DNA of 38,256 nt from Candidatus Latescibacterota bacterium. GTDB taxonomy: Bacteria > Latescibacterota > Latescibacteria > Latescibacterales > Latescibacteraceae. This document shows positions 24,915 to 32,772 of this stretch, one piece after another; within the stretch, counting starts at the first letter, position 1; the number at the start of each line of letters is the position of its first letter. A model generated the notes under the pieces. That model did not search any database, was not told the DNA's origin, and saw only the letters and a list, made by a program, of their open reading frames with translations. A program made the translations under genes and the position numbers. The stretch lies in NCBI GenBank assembly GCA_016927495.1, contig JAFGMP010000176.1, forward strand, positions 1 through 38,256, given 5' to 3'.

Positions 24915-26906
24915 TCACCACTCGACAAGCGGTTTCACCTTCCAACTCTCAACGATTTCACCATCCTCCCAATGCGGTGATAGAAGTATTGCTAAACGAA
25001 CATTTTCGGTCTGATTTTCAAGATGAACCATCAGCCGTTTGACACCCTCATTTGTTTTCTGAGGCGGTTTCTGTTCGGCAGATTCAATGGTAAACCGAGC
25101 GCCTTCGGGACTGAGTATACGGGCGGTGAGTTGTTTCCCTTTCTGTTCAAGCACAGCGATGCTGCCATCGGGATGTATGTCGGCATCGGTTGTCATGCCC
25201 CATGAAATATCACAGGATTTGCTTATTTCGAATTCATCCTGAACGAGAACAGCACGGCGGCTGCCAACCATTGCTACACCCCTTGTCACTTTGTTTACAG
25301 CAGGTATATAAGCAGCGCTCAGGTCTACGGTGACAAATGCAGACTCAGGTTTGGAATCGAATTTCAGAAAGTGTGCATTCGCCAGTTCATCCTGATTTGC
25401 GTTGTTCACCATCGGTACATTGTGGCTAAATGAACTGTTGCGATAATATGACCAGCGTTTCCCGCCGGTCTTTTTGGTCAGATAATAGAAGTCGAAATAT
25501 CCCGGCAGACTGTAATCATCCGCACCAAGATCCCGTGCCCACCGTACCCCGAGAGCATCGAGTTCGAATGTGCCAAGGTCAAGCTGAGAATGGTTAAAAG
25601 TGTTGTCGCCTGCTTTAACACCGACAAACAGCGCATCGGGATTTTCCCATTCGCTCCTGAACACGGCAACCTCGACATGACCGCGGAACCGTTTGTCAAG
25701 GCTGGGTTTAACCGACTTCCCGGGAATATCCGCATACCACATGAGATGTTCGGTTCTTGCTCCGTCATTTTCTATCATTTCGGTTTCACGGTCGGCGATA
25801 AACCGGATATTAAATGTCCGTGCCAGCCAGAAAAGAGGGGGCATGCTTCTTATATGGTTATTCTCAGGGCTGTCGGCAAAATTCAGGTACAAACCGGTGG
25901 GACCTGAAGTATAGATCGGGAAAAGGCCTGTTTCCGAAAGGCCATCGATTTTTGTCAGACCGTAATCGGTTCCCAGAGCCGATTCAAGAGCAGACAACCC
26001 GTAAGCCGCATACATGGTTGCATATCCCCAGTACGATGGGCCTTCGGGCCAAGCACCGTCCGGACCATAGGTCACAAGAGCGAGCGGTAAAGACTTTACC
26101 GCATTTGGTATTACAACTTTTGCGTATTCGGGGTCGCTCTCTGCGATTGCCAGCACACCTATTATCAGGCCACCGTTGCACACAAGGTTCCAGTTGTGGT
26201 TATAGGATACCCATTCGGCAGGTTTTCCCGAGGGATTACCGATGCCGGTATAGGCCATAACACCCTCTTCAAGTCCGTTCTTAATCAATCCGTATTTAAT
26301 CATTTTTCGGGTATCTTCGGAAAAATAATGATAAAACCAGTCATAACCGATTCCTGCCGCATGACATGATTCGGAAACATCGAGGAACGAAAACGGAGGG
26401 CGTGAATCTTTATCCTGATTATTTTTATATTTTGTTTCTTTAGGGTAAATAATTGCAAGGGAGGGGGTCCAGTTTTCGAGGGAACAGAACTCCAGCAGGT
26501 CTTTTTCGGCTTTTTGTGCGTATTTTTCTTCTCCTGTTAGACGCCAGGCAAAACCGAGGGTATACATCCGGTTCATGCATTCCCTGCTTGTAAACATAAG
26601 ACGTGCCCCTTCTTTGAGTTCGTACGATAATGTGGGTTTACTGCAGTATTCATCAGCCTTTTTCAGTATCGTGCTTACAAATGCCCTTATTTGAGCATCG
26701 CTTTTTTGAAGCGATTTGATGCGATCGAGTTCTGTGTCATTCATCATAAGCCGGGGATGTGACCTGTTAAGCGTCGAAAGCACTTCATTTGAGAAGGGAT
26801 AACGTACCGGTGATTGACCGAAAGCTGTATGTGAAAAAAATAATATCGGACTCACGGTAAAAAAGGAAAGAACGAGGTTATTTATAAGTCTATTACCCAT
26901 ATGCAT
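24915..26906 (-). CDS. Exported heparinase II/III-like polysaccharide lyase
   Basis: The 663-residue protein has a signal peptide (first about 30 residues, ending HTAFGQS), an (alpha/alpha) toroid and a C-terminal beta-sandwich. The catalytic region reads SYNHNWN (Asn236, His237 and Trp239) and GPDGAWPEGPSYWGY (281-295), the key pattern of this lyase group. The Hepar_II_III sheet domain starts near FNHSQLDLGTFELDALG. Members cleave heparin, heparan, alginate or other uronic-acid polymers by beta-elimination; the exact substrate cannot be read from the sequence. GGGG lies 8 bases before the ATG. Its promoter must lie in the 240-base divergent gap shared with the gene at 27147. With the GH2 and beta-helix genes it suggests polysaccharide use. 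Confidence 0.9.
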   Translation of the reverse strand: MHMGNRLINNLVLSFFTVSPILFFSHTAFGQSPVRYPFSNEVLSTLNRSHPRLMMNDTELDRIKSLQKSDAQIRAFVSTILKKADEYCSKPTLSYELKEGARLMFTSRECMNRMYTLGFAWRLTGEEKYAQKAEKDLLEFCSLENWTPSLAIIYPKETKYKNNQDKDSRPPFSFLDVSESCHAAGIGYDWFYHYFSEDTRKMIKYGLIKNGLEEGVMAYTGIGNPSGKPAEWVSYNHNWNLVCNGGLIIGVLAIAESDPEYAKVVIPNAVKSLPLALVTYGPDGAWPEGPSYWGYATMYAAYGLSALESALGTDYGLTKIDGLSETGLFPIYTSGPTGLYLNFADSPENNHIRSMPPLFWLARTFNIRFIADRETEMIENDGARTEHLMWYADIPGKSVKPSLDKRFRGHVEVAVFRSEWENPDALFVGVKAGDNTFNHSQLDLGTFELDALGVRWARDLGADDYSLPGYFDFYYLTKKTGGKRWSYYRNSSFSHNVPMVNNANQDELANAHFLKFDSKPESAFVTVDLSAAYIPAVNKVTRGVAMVGSRRAVLVQDEFEISKSCDISWGMTTDADIHPDGSIAVLEQKGKQLTARILSPEGARFTIESAEQKPPQKTNEGVKRLMVHLENQTENVRLAILLSPHWEDGEIVESWKVKPLVEW

Positions 26907-27146
26907 AATTGTCCCCGCATTCAGTTTTACAGTTATTCTTAAAATATGGTTTCTTAAAATACTACATAAAGATACTGAACTTCAAAAGCTTTAAATAAAT
27001 TATTTAACACTATTTCCTGCATAAGTCAATAAGTCTCATTTCGACAACTTGCTTTTTTTATTAAACAACTTGCCAATTGTTAAGGGAAATGGATATATTA
27101 AAGCGTTCTGAAACACGAAATAATATACACATGGTACATAACATTT

Positions 27147-28985
27147 ATGGCGCGAAAAAAAAAGCACACTAAAACAATTTCTGTACAACATCCTCATAAA
27201 TCTACTGTCTCTCTGCCCGGCAGAATATATGCAGTTCTTCTGACAATAGCCCGAAGAAAGGATATAACATGGATACTGCTGCTGCTCACAGTTATCACTA
27301 TTGCAGCCTACTATCCAGATCAGGCGGATGACTATGATACATGGTGGCACCTTAAATACGGCGAATATTTTGTCACAAACGGCACATGGAACATCGATCA
27401 TTCGAGTTTTTCATGGACACCCTCGATTGCCGAATGGAAAAAACTGACATGGCTGGGTAGCTCTCTGATATTTCTCGCCTACAAAGTTGCTTCCTATCAG
27501 GGATTACATGTGCTGCGCCTGCTTATTTTTACCGGGATTGTGCTCCTTGTTCTCCTGTTTAAAAAACGTCTCGGCGAATCGTTTGATTTAACATACATGG
27601 CCGGATTACTGCTTATTGCCGTTGCAATCAATCCCACAGCGATATATCTGAAACCGGAGATGTTTACCATTCTGTTTTTCGCTGCCATTGTGTACGTCTA
27701 TTTTACATCGAAACTGATAACGAAAAACCTGTTTTATGTTTATCCTTTTATTTTTGTTTTGTGGATGAATACCCATGCCGGATATGTCGTCGGGCTTGTT
27801 TTTATCACCGGTGTACTGACAGGTGAAGCAACGGCGTTTCTTTTTTTCAAACACAGCAGCATGCCAAAGGAACTTCTGGTAAAACTTGCCGTATTTACCG
27901 TTATTTCTTATGCCGTGCTCATCCTGAATCCTTATGGCATTACCTTCTTCACCGAGCATATTGGAAGAATTTCGAACCAGGATCAGGGCGTAAACCGCCT
28001 GTTTGTCGATTCATACATCAACAGGTGGCAATATCTTTTCCCAAAAACCTATGTATTTCGCAGAACTAACACAGCCTGGATTCTGGTATGTATGGAGGTT
28101 ACTGTTCTTGCGGCTTTTCTGCACGGCTACCTTAAAAAGCGGTATATTGACATTACGGTTGTGGGCATGAATATCGTCTTTTTCTACTTCAGCATGAAAA
28201 TGGCGCGTGGTGCGCTTTATTTCCCGTTCATCTGGTTTTTTTCCGTGCTTTATCTGTTGAAAAAAACCGAAGCATTACATCTAAGAAAAATGATGCTGCC
28301 GGCATCTCTTATCGTAATTATATTTTGCCTCGGCATCTGTAATTACAACACAGTTACCGCAAATACATATACATCGTGGTTCAGCTCAAACTTTGAGGAA
28401 TGTGTGCCGGAGAAGGCGGTCGGATATATAATGGAACACAATCTTCCCAACCCGTTGTTTAATGACTATCTGTCCGGGGGATACATGATCTGGGCAATGT
28501 ATCCGCGCTATAAAGTCTTCATCGATCCCCGATATCAGCCATATGTCAATGGAGTCTGGCAGGATTTTTTACGATTCAGACAGAAACCGGATTCTGACGG
28601 ACTCAATAACCTCGTATCAAAATATTCCTTCAAAACCGCATTGATACATCATGTTCTCTATAATGATCTGGTCAACGCATTTGCCACCTCCCCTGACTGG
28701 GAACTCGTATTTGTTGATGAAATTGCAGCAGTCTTTCTCAATAAATCGGTTATAGATACGATTTCAGTCCAGGATATTGAAAAAAACACCGGCGCAGAAA
28801 AATTCGAGGACATAACTAATCCAAGAATATTATACAGCCTGTTCGGTGTATACCTCGCTGTAGACAGCAAAGAATCCGAAAAGATTTTGCATTACTATAA
28901 AAACAACGTTAGTCAACTCTACGGAGACCGTAAAAAACATATTGCCGTTATGGACCGTGTTCTCACAATGCAGTCGGCACATTGA
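27147..28985 (+). CDS. Polytopic GT-C-like membrane protein of unknown function
   Basis: The 612-residue protein has about 10 hydrophobic helices between residues 40 and 410, then a soluble C-terminal domain (about 425-612). An acidic loop right after the first helix reads DDYDTWWHLKYGEY (61-74), a feature of GT-C-fold glycosyltransferase-like proteins, where the Asp binds the lipid-linked sugar donor. The C-terminal region has LFNDYLSGGYMIWAMYP and VFIDPRYQPY, seen in the same group of hypothetical membrane proteins. A transfer of sugar to lipid or protein is plausible but not shown. No good ribosome-binding site precedes the ATG. It is divergent from the heparinase-like gene. Confidence 0.72.
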   Translation: MARKKKHTKTISVQHPHKSTVSLPGRIYAVLLTIARRKDITWILLLLTVITIAAYYPDQADDYDTWWHLKYGEYFVTNGTWNIDHSSFSWTPSIAEWKKLTWLGSSLIFLAYKVASYQGLHVLRLLIFTGIVLLVLLFKKRLGESFDLTYMAGLLLIAVAINPTAIYLKPEMFTILFFAAIVYVYFTSKLITKNLFYVYPFIFVLWMNTHAGYVVGLVFITGVLTGEATAFLFFKHSSMPKELLVKLAVFTVISYAVLILNPYGITFFTEHIGRISNQDQGVNRLFVDSYINRWQYLFPKTYVFRRTNTAWILVCMEVTVLAAFLHGYLKKRYIDITVVGMNIVFFYFSMKMARGALYFPFIWFFSVLYLLKKTEALHLRKMMLPASLIVIIFCLGICNYNTVTANTYTSWFSSNFEECVPEKAVGYIMEHNLPNPLFNDYLSGGYMIWAMYPRYKVFIDPRYQPYVNGVWQDFLRFRQKPDSDGLNNLVSKYSFKTALIHHVLYNDLVNAFATSPDWELVFVDEIAAVFLNKSVIDTISVQDIEKNTGAEKFEDITNPRILYSLFGVYLAVDSKESEKILHYYKNNVSQLYGDRKKHIAVMDRVLTMQSAH

Positions 28986-29031
28986 GCCAAACCGGCATTT
29001 TGTTTAACATTCTGATACATTTTTCACATTT

Positions 29032-29047
29032 TGGCACATCAATTGCG
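29032..29047 (+). promoter_or_regulatory. Sigma-54 (RpoN) promoter candidate for the M23 peptidase gene
   Basis: TGGCAC (29032-29037), five bases, then TTGCG (29043-29047): the GG and GC are separated by exactly ten bases, matching the -24/-12 consensus TGGCAC-N5-TTGC. It lies 46 bases after the stop of the preceding gene and about 225 bases before the peptidase ATG, on the right strand. Confidence 0.6.
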
Positions 29048-29083
29048 CCTTGCTCCTCAATATCATTTCTGCAATTTTACCAT

Positions 29084-29123
29084 ACATAAATTTTATGTAA
29101 GTTACTGATAATCAACAAGTAAC
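29084..29123 (+). promoter_or_regulatory. Two dyads in the M23 peptidase leader
   Basis: ACATAAATTTTATGT (29084-29098) is a perfect 7+7 palindrome, and GTTACT (29101-29106) is inverted as AGTAAC (29118-29123) around an 11-base loop. Both lie just downstream of the sigma-54 candidate, in the expected leader. They may bind a regulator or fold in the RNA; AT-rich chance palindromes are also possible. Confidence 0.35.
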
Positions 29124-29273
29124 AACAATTATAGGATTAATTGTCAATTTTTCAGATTTGTTTGGCATAAATTTTTCCTACATGAATGAGGGTGTAACAT
29201 CTGATACTGAAAAAGTATAAGTGTGTAGATGTGCCGACATATAAACGTATATGATCTTTAATTGAGATATATT

Positions 29274-30185
29274 ATGAACAAACGGCCTTTTTCACTTTTA
29301 ATTATCCCCGATAACGGCTCCGAGTTGAAAACCGGTATATTTTCAACGCGAATAATAGCCCTTGTTTTCGGTTTGATAATAATGGTATTTTTTTCCTGTT
29401 TGTTTATTATTGCCGGTTACCATATTAAACTCAGTCAGGAAAAAGACTACATATCCGCTGTATTACAACAAAAAAAACTCACCGAAAAAATTCACCACAT
29501 TAAAAAGACACTTAATATCCGGTCTGCCGCAATTGAAGGAATCAGGAAGAGCGATGAAATTTTCAGGCTTGTCGGAATGATGAACCATATCGACAATGAC
29601 ATGTATAAAGCAGGAATAGGTGGACATACGATAGTAGACGAAACCGTTTATGATTCTTTTAATAAAGATATAAGAATCGATCTTATTCAACTTGCATACA
29701 ACTTCACAACACTGAACAACCGTATTGACATCCAGAAAAAAAGTTTTGAGGAAATTGAAGTACGATTACGGAAAAACAACGAAATTGTCGACAATACACC
29801 GACCATTTTCCCGACATTTTTTATGAGGGTTACTTCAGGATTCGGCTGGCGGATCCACCCCATAACCGGCAGAAAAGAATTCCATAAAGGCGTGGATCTC
29901 CATGCTTCGCTAGGCCAGCATATTTATGCAACTGCAAACGGAATTGTAACAGGCGCAGGGAAAATAGGCAAACTGGGTAAATGCATTATTATCAGTCATA
30001 AATACGGGTACAAAACCATATATGGCCATCTCGATGATATAATGGTAACAACAGGGCAGAAGGTAAACAAGGGAGATATCATAGGCACTATGGGTAACAG
30101 CGGACGTTCGACAGGAGTTCACCTTCATTATGGCGTATTTTTGAACGGGCAGGCCCAGGATCCGATGAACCATATAATTCTATAA
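29274..30185 (+). CDS. Membrane-anchored M23 (LytM-type) peptidase
   Basis: The ATG at 29274 is preferred over an in-frame TTG at 29262. The 303-residue protein has a short cytoplasmic start, one membrane segment (about 26-48), a coiled-coil-prone stretch (about 52-170) and a C-terminal LytM domain. The catalytic set is complete: the first Zn ligand His204 and Asp208 in EFHKGVDLH, His252 in GHLDD, and HLH (283-285, the third ligand). GWRIHP (191-196) precedes it as usual. Active enzymes of this kind cut peptidoglycan stem-peptide cross-links, so a role in envelope growth, division or spanning-apparatus assembly is expected. A sigma-54 promoter candidate lies about 225 bases upstream, and a bidirectional terminator ends the transcript. 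Confidence 0.93.
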   Translation: MNKRPFSLLIIPDNGSELKTGIFSTRIIALVFGLIIMVFFSCLFIIAGYHIKLSQEKDYISAVLQQKKLTEKIHHIKKTLNIRSAAIEGIRKSDEIFRLVGMMNHIDNDMYKAGIGGHTIVDETVYDSFNKDIRIDLIQLAYNFTTLNNRIDIQKKSFEEIEVRLRKNNEIVDNTPTIFPTFFMRVTSGFGWRIHPITGRKEFHKGVDLHASLGQHIYATANGIVTGAGKIGKLGKCIIISHKYGYKTIYGHLDDIMVTTGQKVNKGDIIGTMGNSGRSTGVHLHYGVFLNGQAQDPMNHIIL

Positions 30186-30206
30186 AAAAAATTAACACCC
30201 CCCCGC

Positions 30207-30238
30207 AAAAAGACGTCCGAACCTGGGCGTCTTTTTTT
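30207..30238. terminator. Bidirectional rho-independent terminator
   Basis: AAAAAGACGTCC (30207-30218) pairs with GGGCGTCTTTTTT (30225-30237) around the loop GAACCT, with one G-U pair. A T-run follows on the plus strand and the A-run at the left arm gives a T-run on the minus strand. It lies between the convergent M23 and type IX cargo genes and can end both. Confidence 0.88.
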
Positions 30239-30292
30239 AATGTCATGCAGGTATAAATTACCCATGCTTGGGTCGGGTAGTTCTATCTGCGT

Positions 30293-32257
30293 TTATTTCA
30301 AAAGAGTAAATTTTTTCGAGTCACAATACACTCCGGCCTTTATCAGGTAAATATACTGACCGCTTGCAAAGCCGCTCCCGTCAAAAAGCATAGTATGCTC
30401 ACCGGCTGAGATCGTATCCTGAACAATCGTGGAAACTACTTCACCCAGTGTATTGTAAACCTTCAACGTAACAAAGCAGGATTCAGGCAAATAAAAACTA
30501 ATTGAAGTTTGCGGATTAAACGGATTGGGATAATTTTGTGAGAGGATAAATTGCTGAGGCAGAACCTTTTCGTCGACATAAACCGGTATATCCCCGACCA
30601 GGGCACTCAGAATCACAAGGTCATTGACGGTATACTGATCGCTACCGGATGCATATGACGCACATGCATTATATTCCTCGCAGGATTCGCTATCCCATAT
30701 TTTGAATCTGTATGTTTCCCCCGATTTGATACCGTCCTTCTCAGGAGTTTGCGCGTCATTTCCCCAGACGGTGATCACGAGGTTTTTCCCCTCCCATGTA
30801 CCGCAGCCGGCACAGATGCCATCCTCAGTGAAAACACCGATTTCATCGCCATTGGTCAATGAAGCACCTGCCATTGACGGACAAATAGCATCCGTGATCA
30901 GAATCGAAGCATTATTGTCTGTGTATGGTACACATAAGAAATGAGGGACTTCCGCATCGGATACCGGAGCAACTTTCGAAGTTGTCTCAGCATATGAAAA
31001 AGTAACGGCTTCGGATACTCTTATCAGATACCCTTGCCCTATTTGCATTGATCCTAACTGATCGATACCGTACTGAGGCCAGAATACCTTTCCTAAACCG
31101 TCTTTTGCCAATACCACACTATCGATTATCGAACCGAATGCCAATTCAGGCGACCTGCCATCAGGGCCGAGAAAACTGATTAATTTCCATCCATCAAGTT
31201 CATAGGAAACTTCTTCAGGCCGAGCCGTTAATCCATGTATTAAAAGGGTGTCGGCGACACTCATTTTAATCTGATATCCATCGGTTATGACCCATTCCTT
31301 GATTTGTTCCACTTTAAACTGTGGCCAGTTTACCTCTCCCTTTCCGTTTTTGATTATCAAAACATTTTGTATGATGTCCGCAAAGACAGCCTCCATTGAT
31401 TTGTTATATGGCATTAGATTCGACGAAATGTGGTTCCATCCGGCCTGCAGCGGTATTTCCAGTAAATCCAGGACAGGGAACGTCAATGTATTTATAATGG
31501 TAATACCCTGTGGCACAAAAGAACCGTCACCAACCTGGTAAGTCGCCGCTGCAGGATATTCGTTACCGGTTGAAATATCCCAAAGTCTGTAGGAATACAT
31601 TTCACCATTAGCAAAACCCCGTATTCCCGCTACGTTTGGATCATCTCCCCATACAATGATTTCAAGGTTCCTGCCATTCCAGACTCCGAAACCGGCACAC
31701 CTGCCGCGGGGTGTAAAAATTCCGATTTCGTCCTCAACAGAGATCGGCACATTGTTTATTGAAGGCGGATTACTTGAGGGGATGGAAACTATGGCGCTGA
31801 CACCTGTCAGCGATACTTGAAGTAAAAAATGGGAATTAGCTGTTAATGAGGAAAGAATTGTAATGCCGTTGGGCTCGTAGATTCCGTCGCCAATTTCATA
31901 GGTTGCTTGCGCAACATATTCTTTATCATCGGAGGAATCCCATAATTTAATCGTATATAATTCACCGGCGGTAAAACCCCGTACACCAATTTCCTCAGGA
32001 TCATCGCCCCACACGGTTACCGATAAATTGCCACCTGTCCAAATTCCAAGGCCCGCACAAATTCCACGCGCTGTAAATACACCAATTTCATCACCGAAAA
32101 CAAGTTCTTTACCATTTATCGAGGGAGGATTATCTGCTGTAACCAGAATTGTTGCGTTCACACCGGAATTTGAAACATCGAGAGAGAAATGGGCGGCAGA
32201 TACCGGTAAAGCCCACAAAAACAAAAGAAACAGAAAAATAAAATATTTTTTCTCCAT
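30293..32257 (-). CDS. Modular secreted protein with type IX secretion sorting domain
   Basis: The 654-residue protein has a signal peptide (MEKKYFIFLFLLFLWALPVSA). It is built from repeats: module A occurs three times (about 23-137, 143-257 and 439-552), each with a GDEIGVFT/EDEIGIFT segment, a (G/R)xCAGxGxW turn, a (I/T)VWG(D/N)D strand and a YxxxLWD/FKIWD strand. Module B occurs twice (about 267-345 and 352-424; sharing an A-F-x-x-I-I segment, GKGEVNWPQ or GLGKVFWPQ, and DGYQIK or QGYLIR). The C-terminus (571-654) is a type A sorting domain of the type IX secretion system: SQNYPNPFNPQT, then LKVYNTLGEVV and a final YLIKAG...KKFTLLK. It should be exported and surface-attached or released. 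No enzymatic motif is seen; adhesion or binding is the simplest guess. Confidence 0.9.
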   Translation of the reverse strand: MEKKYFIFLFLLFLWALPVSAAHFSLDVSNSGVNATILVTADNPPSINGKELVFGDEIGVFTARGICAGLGIWTGGNLSVTVWGDDPEEIGVRGFTAGELYTIKLWDSSDDKEYVAQATYEIGDGIYEPNGITILSSLTANSHFLLQVSLTGVSAIVSIPSSNPPSINNVPISVEDEIGIFTPRGRCAGFGVWNGRNLEIIVWGDDPNVAGIRGFANGEMYSYRLWDISTGNEYPAAATYQVGDGSFVPQGITIINTLTFPVLDLLEIPLQAGWNHISSNLMPYNKSMEAVFADIIQNVLIIKNGKGEVNWPQFKVEQIKEWVITDGYQIKMSVADTLLIHGLTARPEEVSYELDGWKLISFLGPDGRSPELAFGSIIDSVVLAKDGLGKVFWPQYGIDQLGSMQIGQGYLIRVSEAVTFSYAETTSKVAPVSDAEVPHFLCVPYTDNNASILITDAICPSMAGASLTNGDEIGVFTEDGICAGCGTWEGKNLVITVWGNDAQTPEKDGIKSGETYRFKIWDSESCEEYNACASYASGSDQYTVNDLVILSALVGDIPVYVDEKVLPQQFILSQNYPNPFNPQTSISFYLPESCFVTLKVYNTLGEVVSTIVQDTISAGEHTMLFDGSGFASGQYIYLIKAGVYCDSKKFTLLK

Positions 32258-32473
32258 ACTGCTTTATTCCCCCCTGTCATATGAAATCTTCAGAAATGTA
32301 TACTCTTTTAATATCGGGATATCGGTTTGAAATCTTGAGTTAAAAATGAAACAAATATTCTTTTAATATATTTTTCTTCGTTCAGGAGTGATGCAGGTCA
32401 CTGACTTTTTCAGACAAAAGCACAATAATATCTATAGCATGAGTACTGCAATATACATTGGGGGATGTTCGAA

Positions 32474-32677
32474 ATGCAAAGTACAGAAGAAAATATGAAT
32501 AGCTCCGAAGCGCCTGATCAATGTCAGAATAGCTCAAAACGTCCGCTAAACCACAGTATCTATCTGGACCGTAAATTATCACACGGTTTAATGCTCAACG
32601 AATCGACAAAACACAGATTTTCGGATACTCCACTCAATTACCTCTGGAATATACTGAATATCTTTAGATTTAAATAA
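32474..32677 (+). CDS. Possible small hypothetical protein
   Basis: An open frame of 67 codons from ATG 32474 to the stop at 32675-32677. GGGGG lies 9 bases upstream of this ATG, good spacing for a ribosome-binding site; an in-frame ATG at 32465 immediately follows the G-run and is less suitable. The product is hydrophilic (MQSTEENMNSSEAPDQCQ at the start), lacks a signal peptide and resembles no family I know. It is transcribed against ileS and away from the cargo gene. It may be a chance frame. Confidence 0.3.
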   Translation: MQSTEENMNSSEAPDQCQNSSKRPLNHSIYLDRKLSHGLMLNESTKHRFSDTPLNYLWNILNIFRFK

Positions 32678-32733
32678 TTATAATCCCATGAAAAAACAGT
32701 CGTTTATCGAGCCTTAAAACATATATTTGTTTT

Positions 32734-32748
32734 CCCGATACAATCGGG
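32734..32748 (-). terminator. Short hairpin downstream of ileS
   Basis: CCCGAT (32734-32739) and ATCGGG (32743-32748) form a perfect six-base stem with a three-base loop, 25 bases past the ileS stop. On the minus strand it is followed by AAAACAAA rather than a T-run, so it is at best a weak or rho-assisted terminator, or an mRNA 3'-end stabiliser. Confidence 0.4.
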
Positions 32749-32772
32749 CAACCGGTAAATTATCTGCTATAC

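Larger units (their letters stand above)
32258..32772. other. 515-bp region between ileS and the type IX cargo gene
   Basis: This holds the promoter region of the minus-strand cargo gene, a possible small plus-strand gene at 32474-32677 and a short perfect hairpin at 32734-32748 just downstream of ileS. No RNA gene is recognised. Confidence 0.4.

Noticed and set aside
29163-29180. Second sigma-54-like site (TGGCAT then TTTCC)
   Set aside because: It lacks the GC of the -12 element at the required ten-base spacing.
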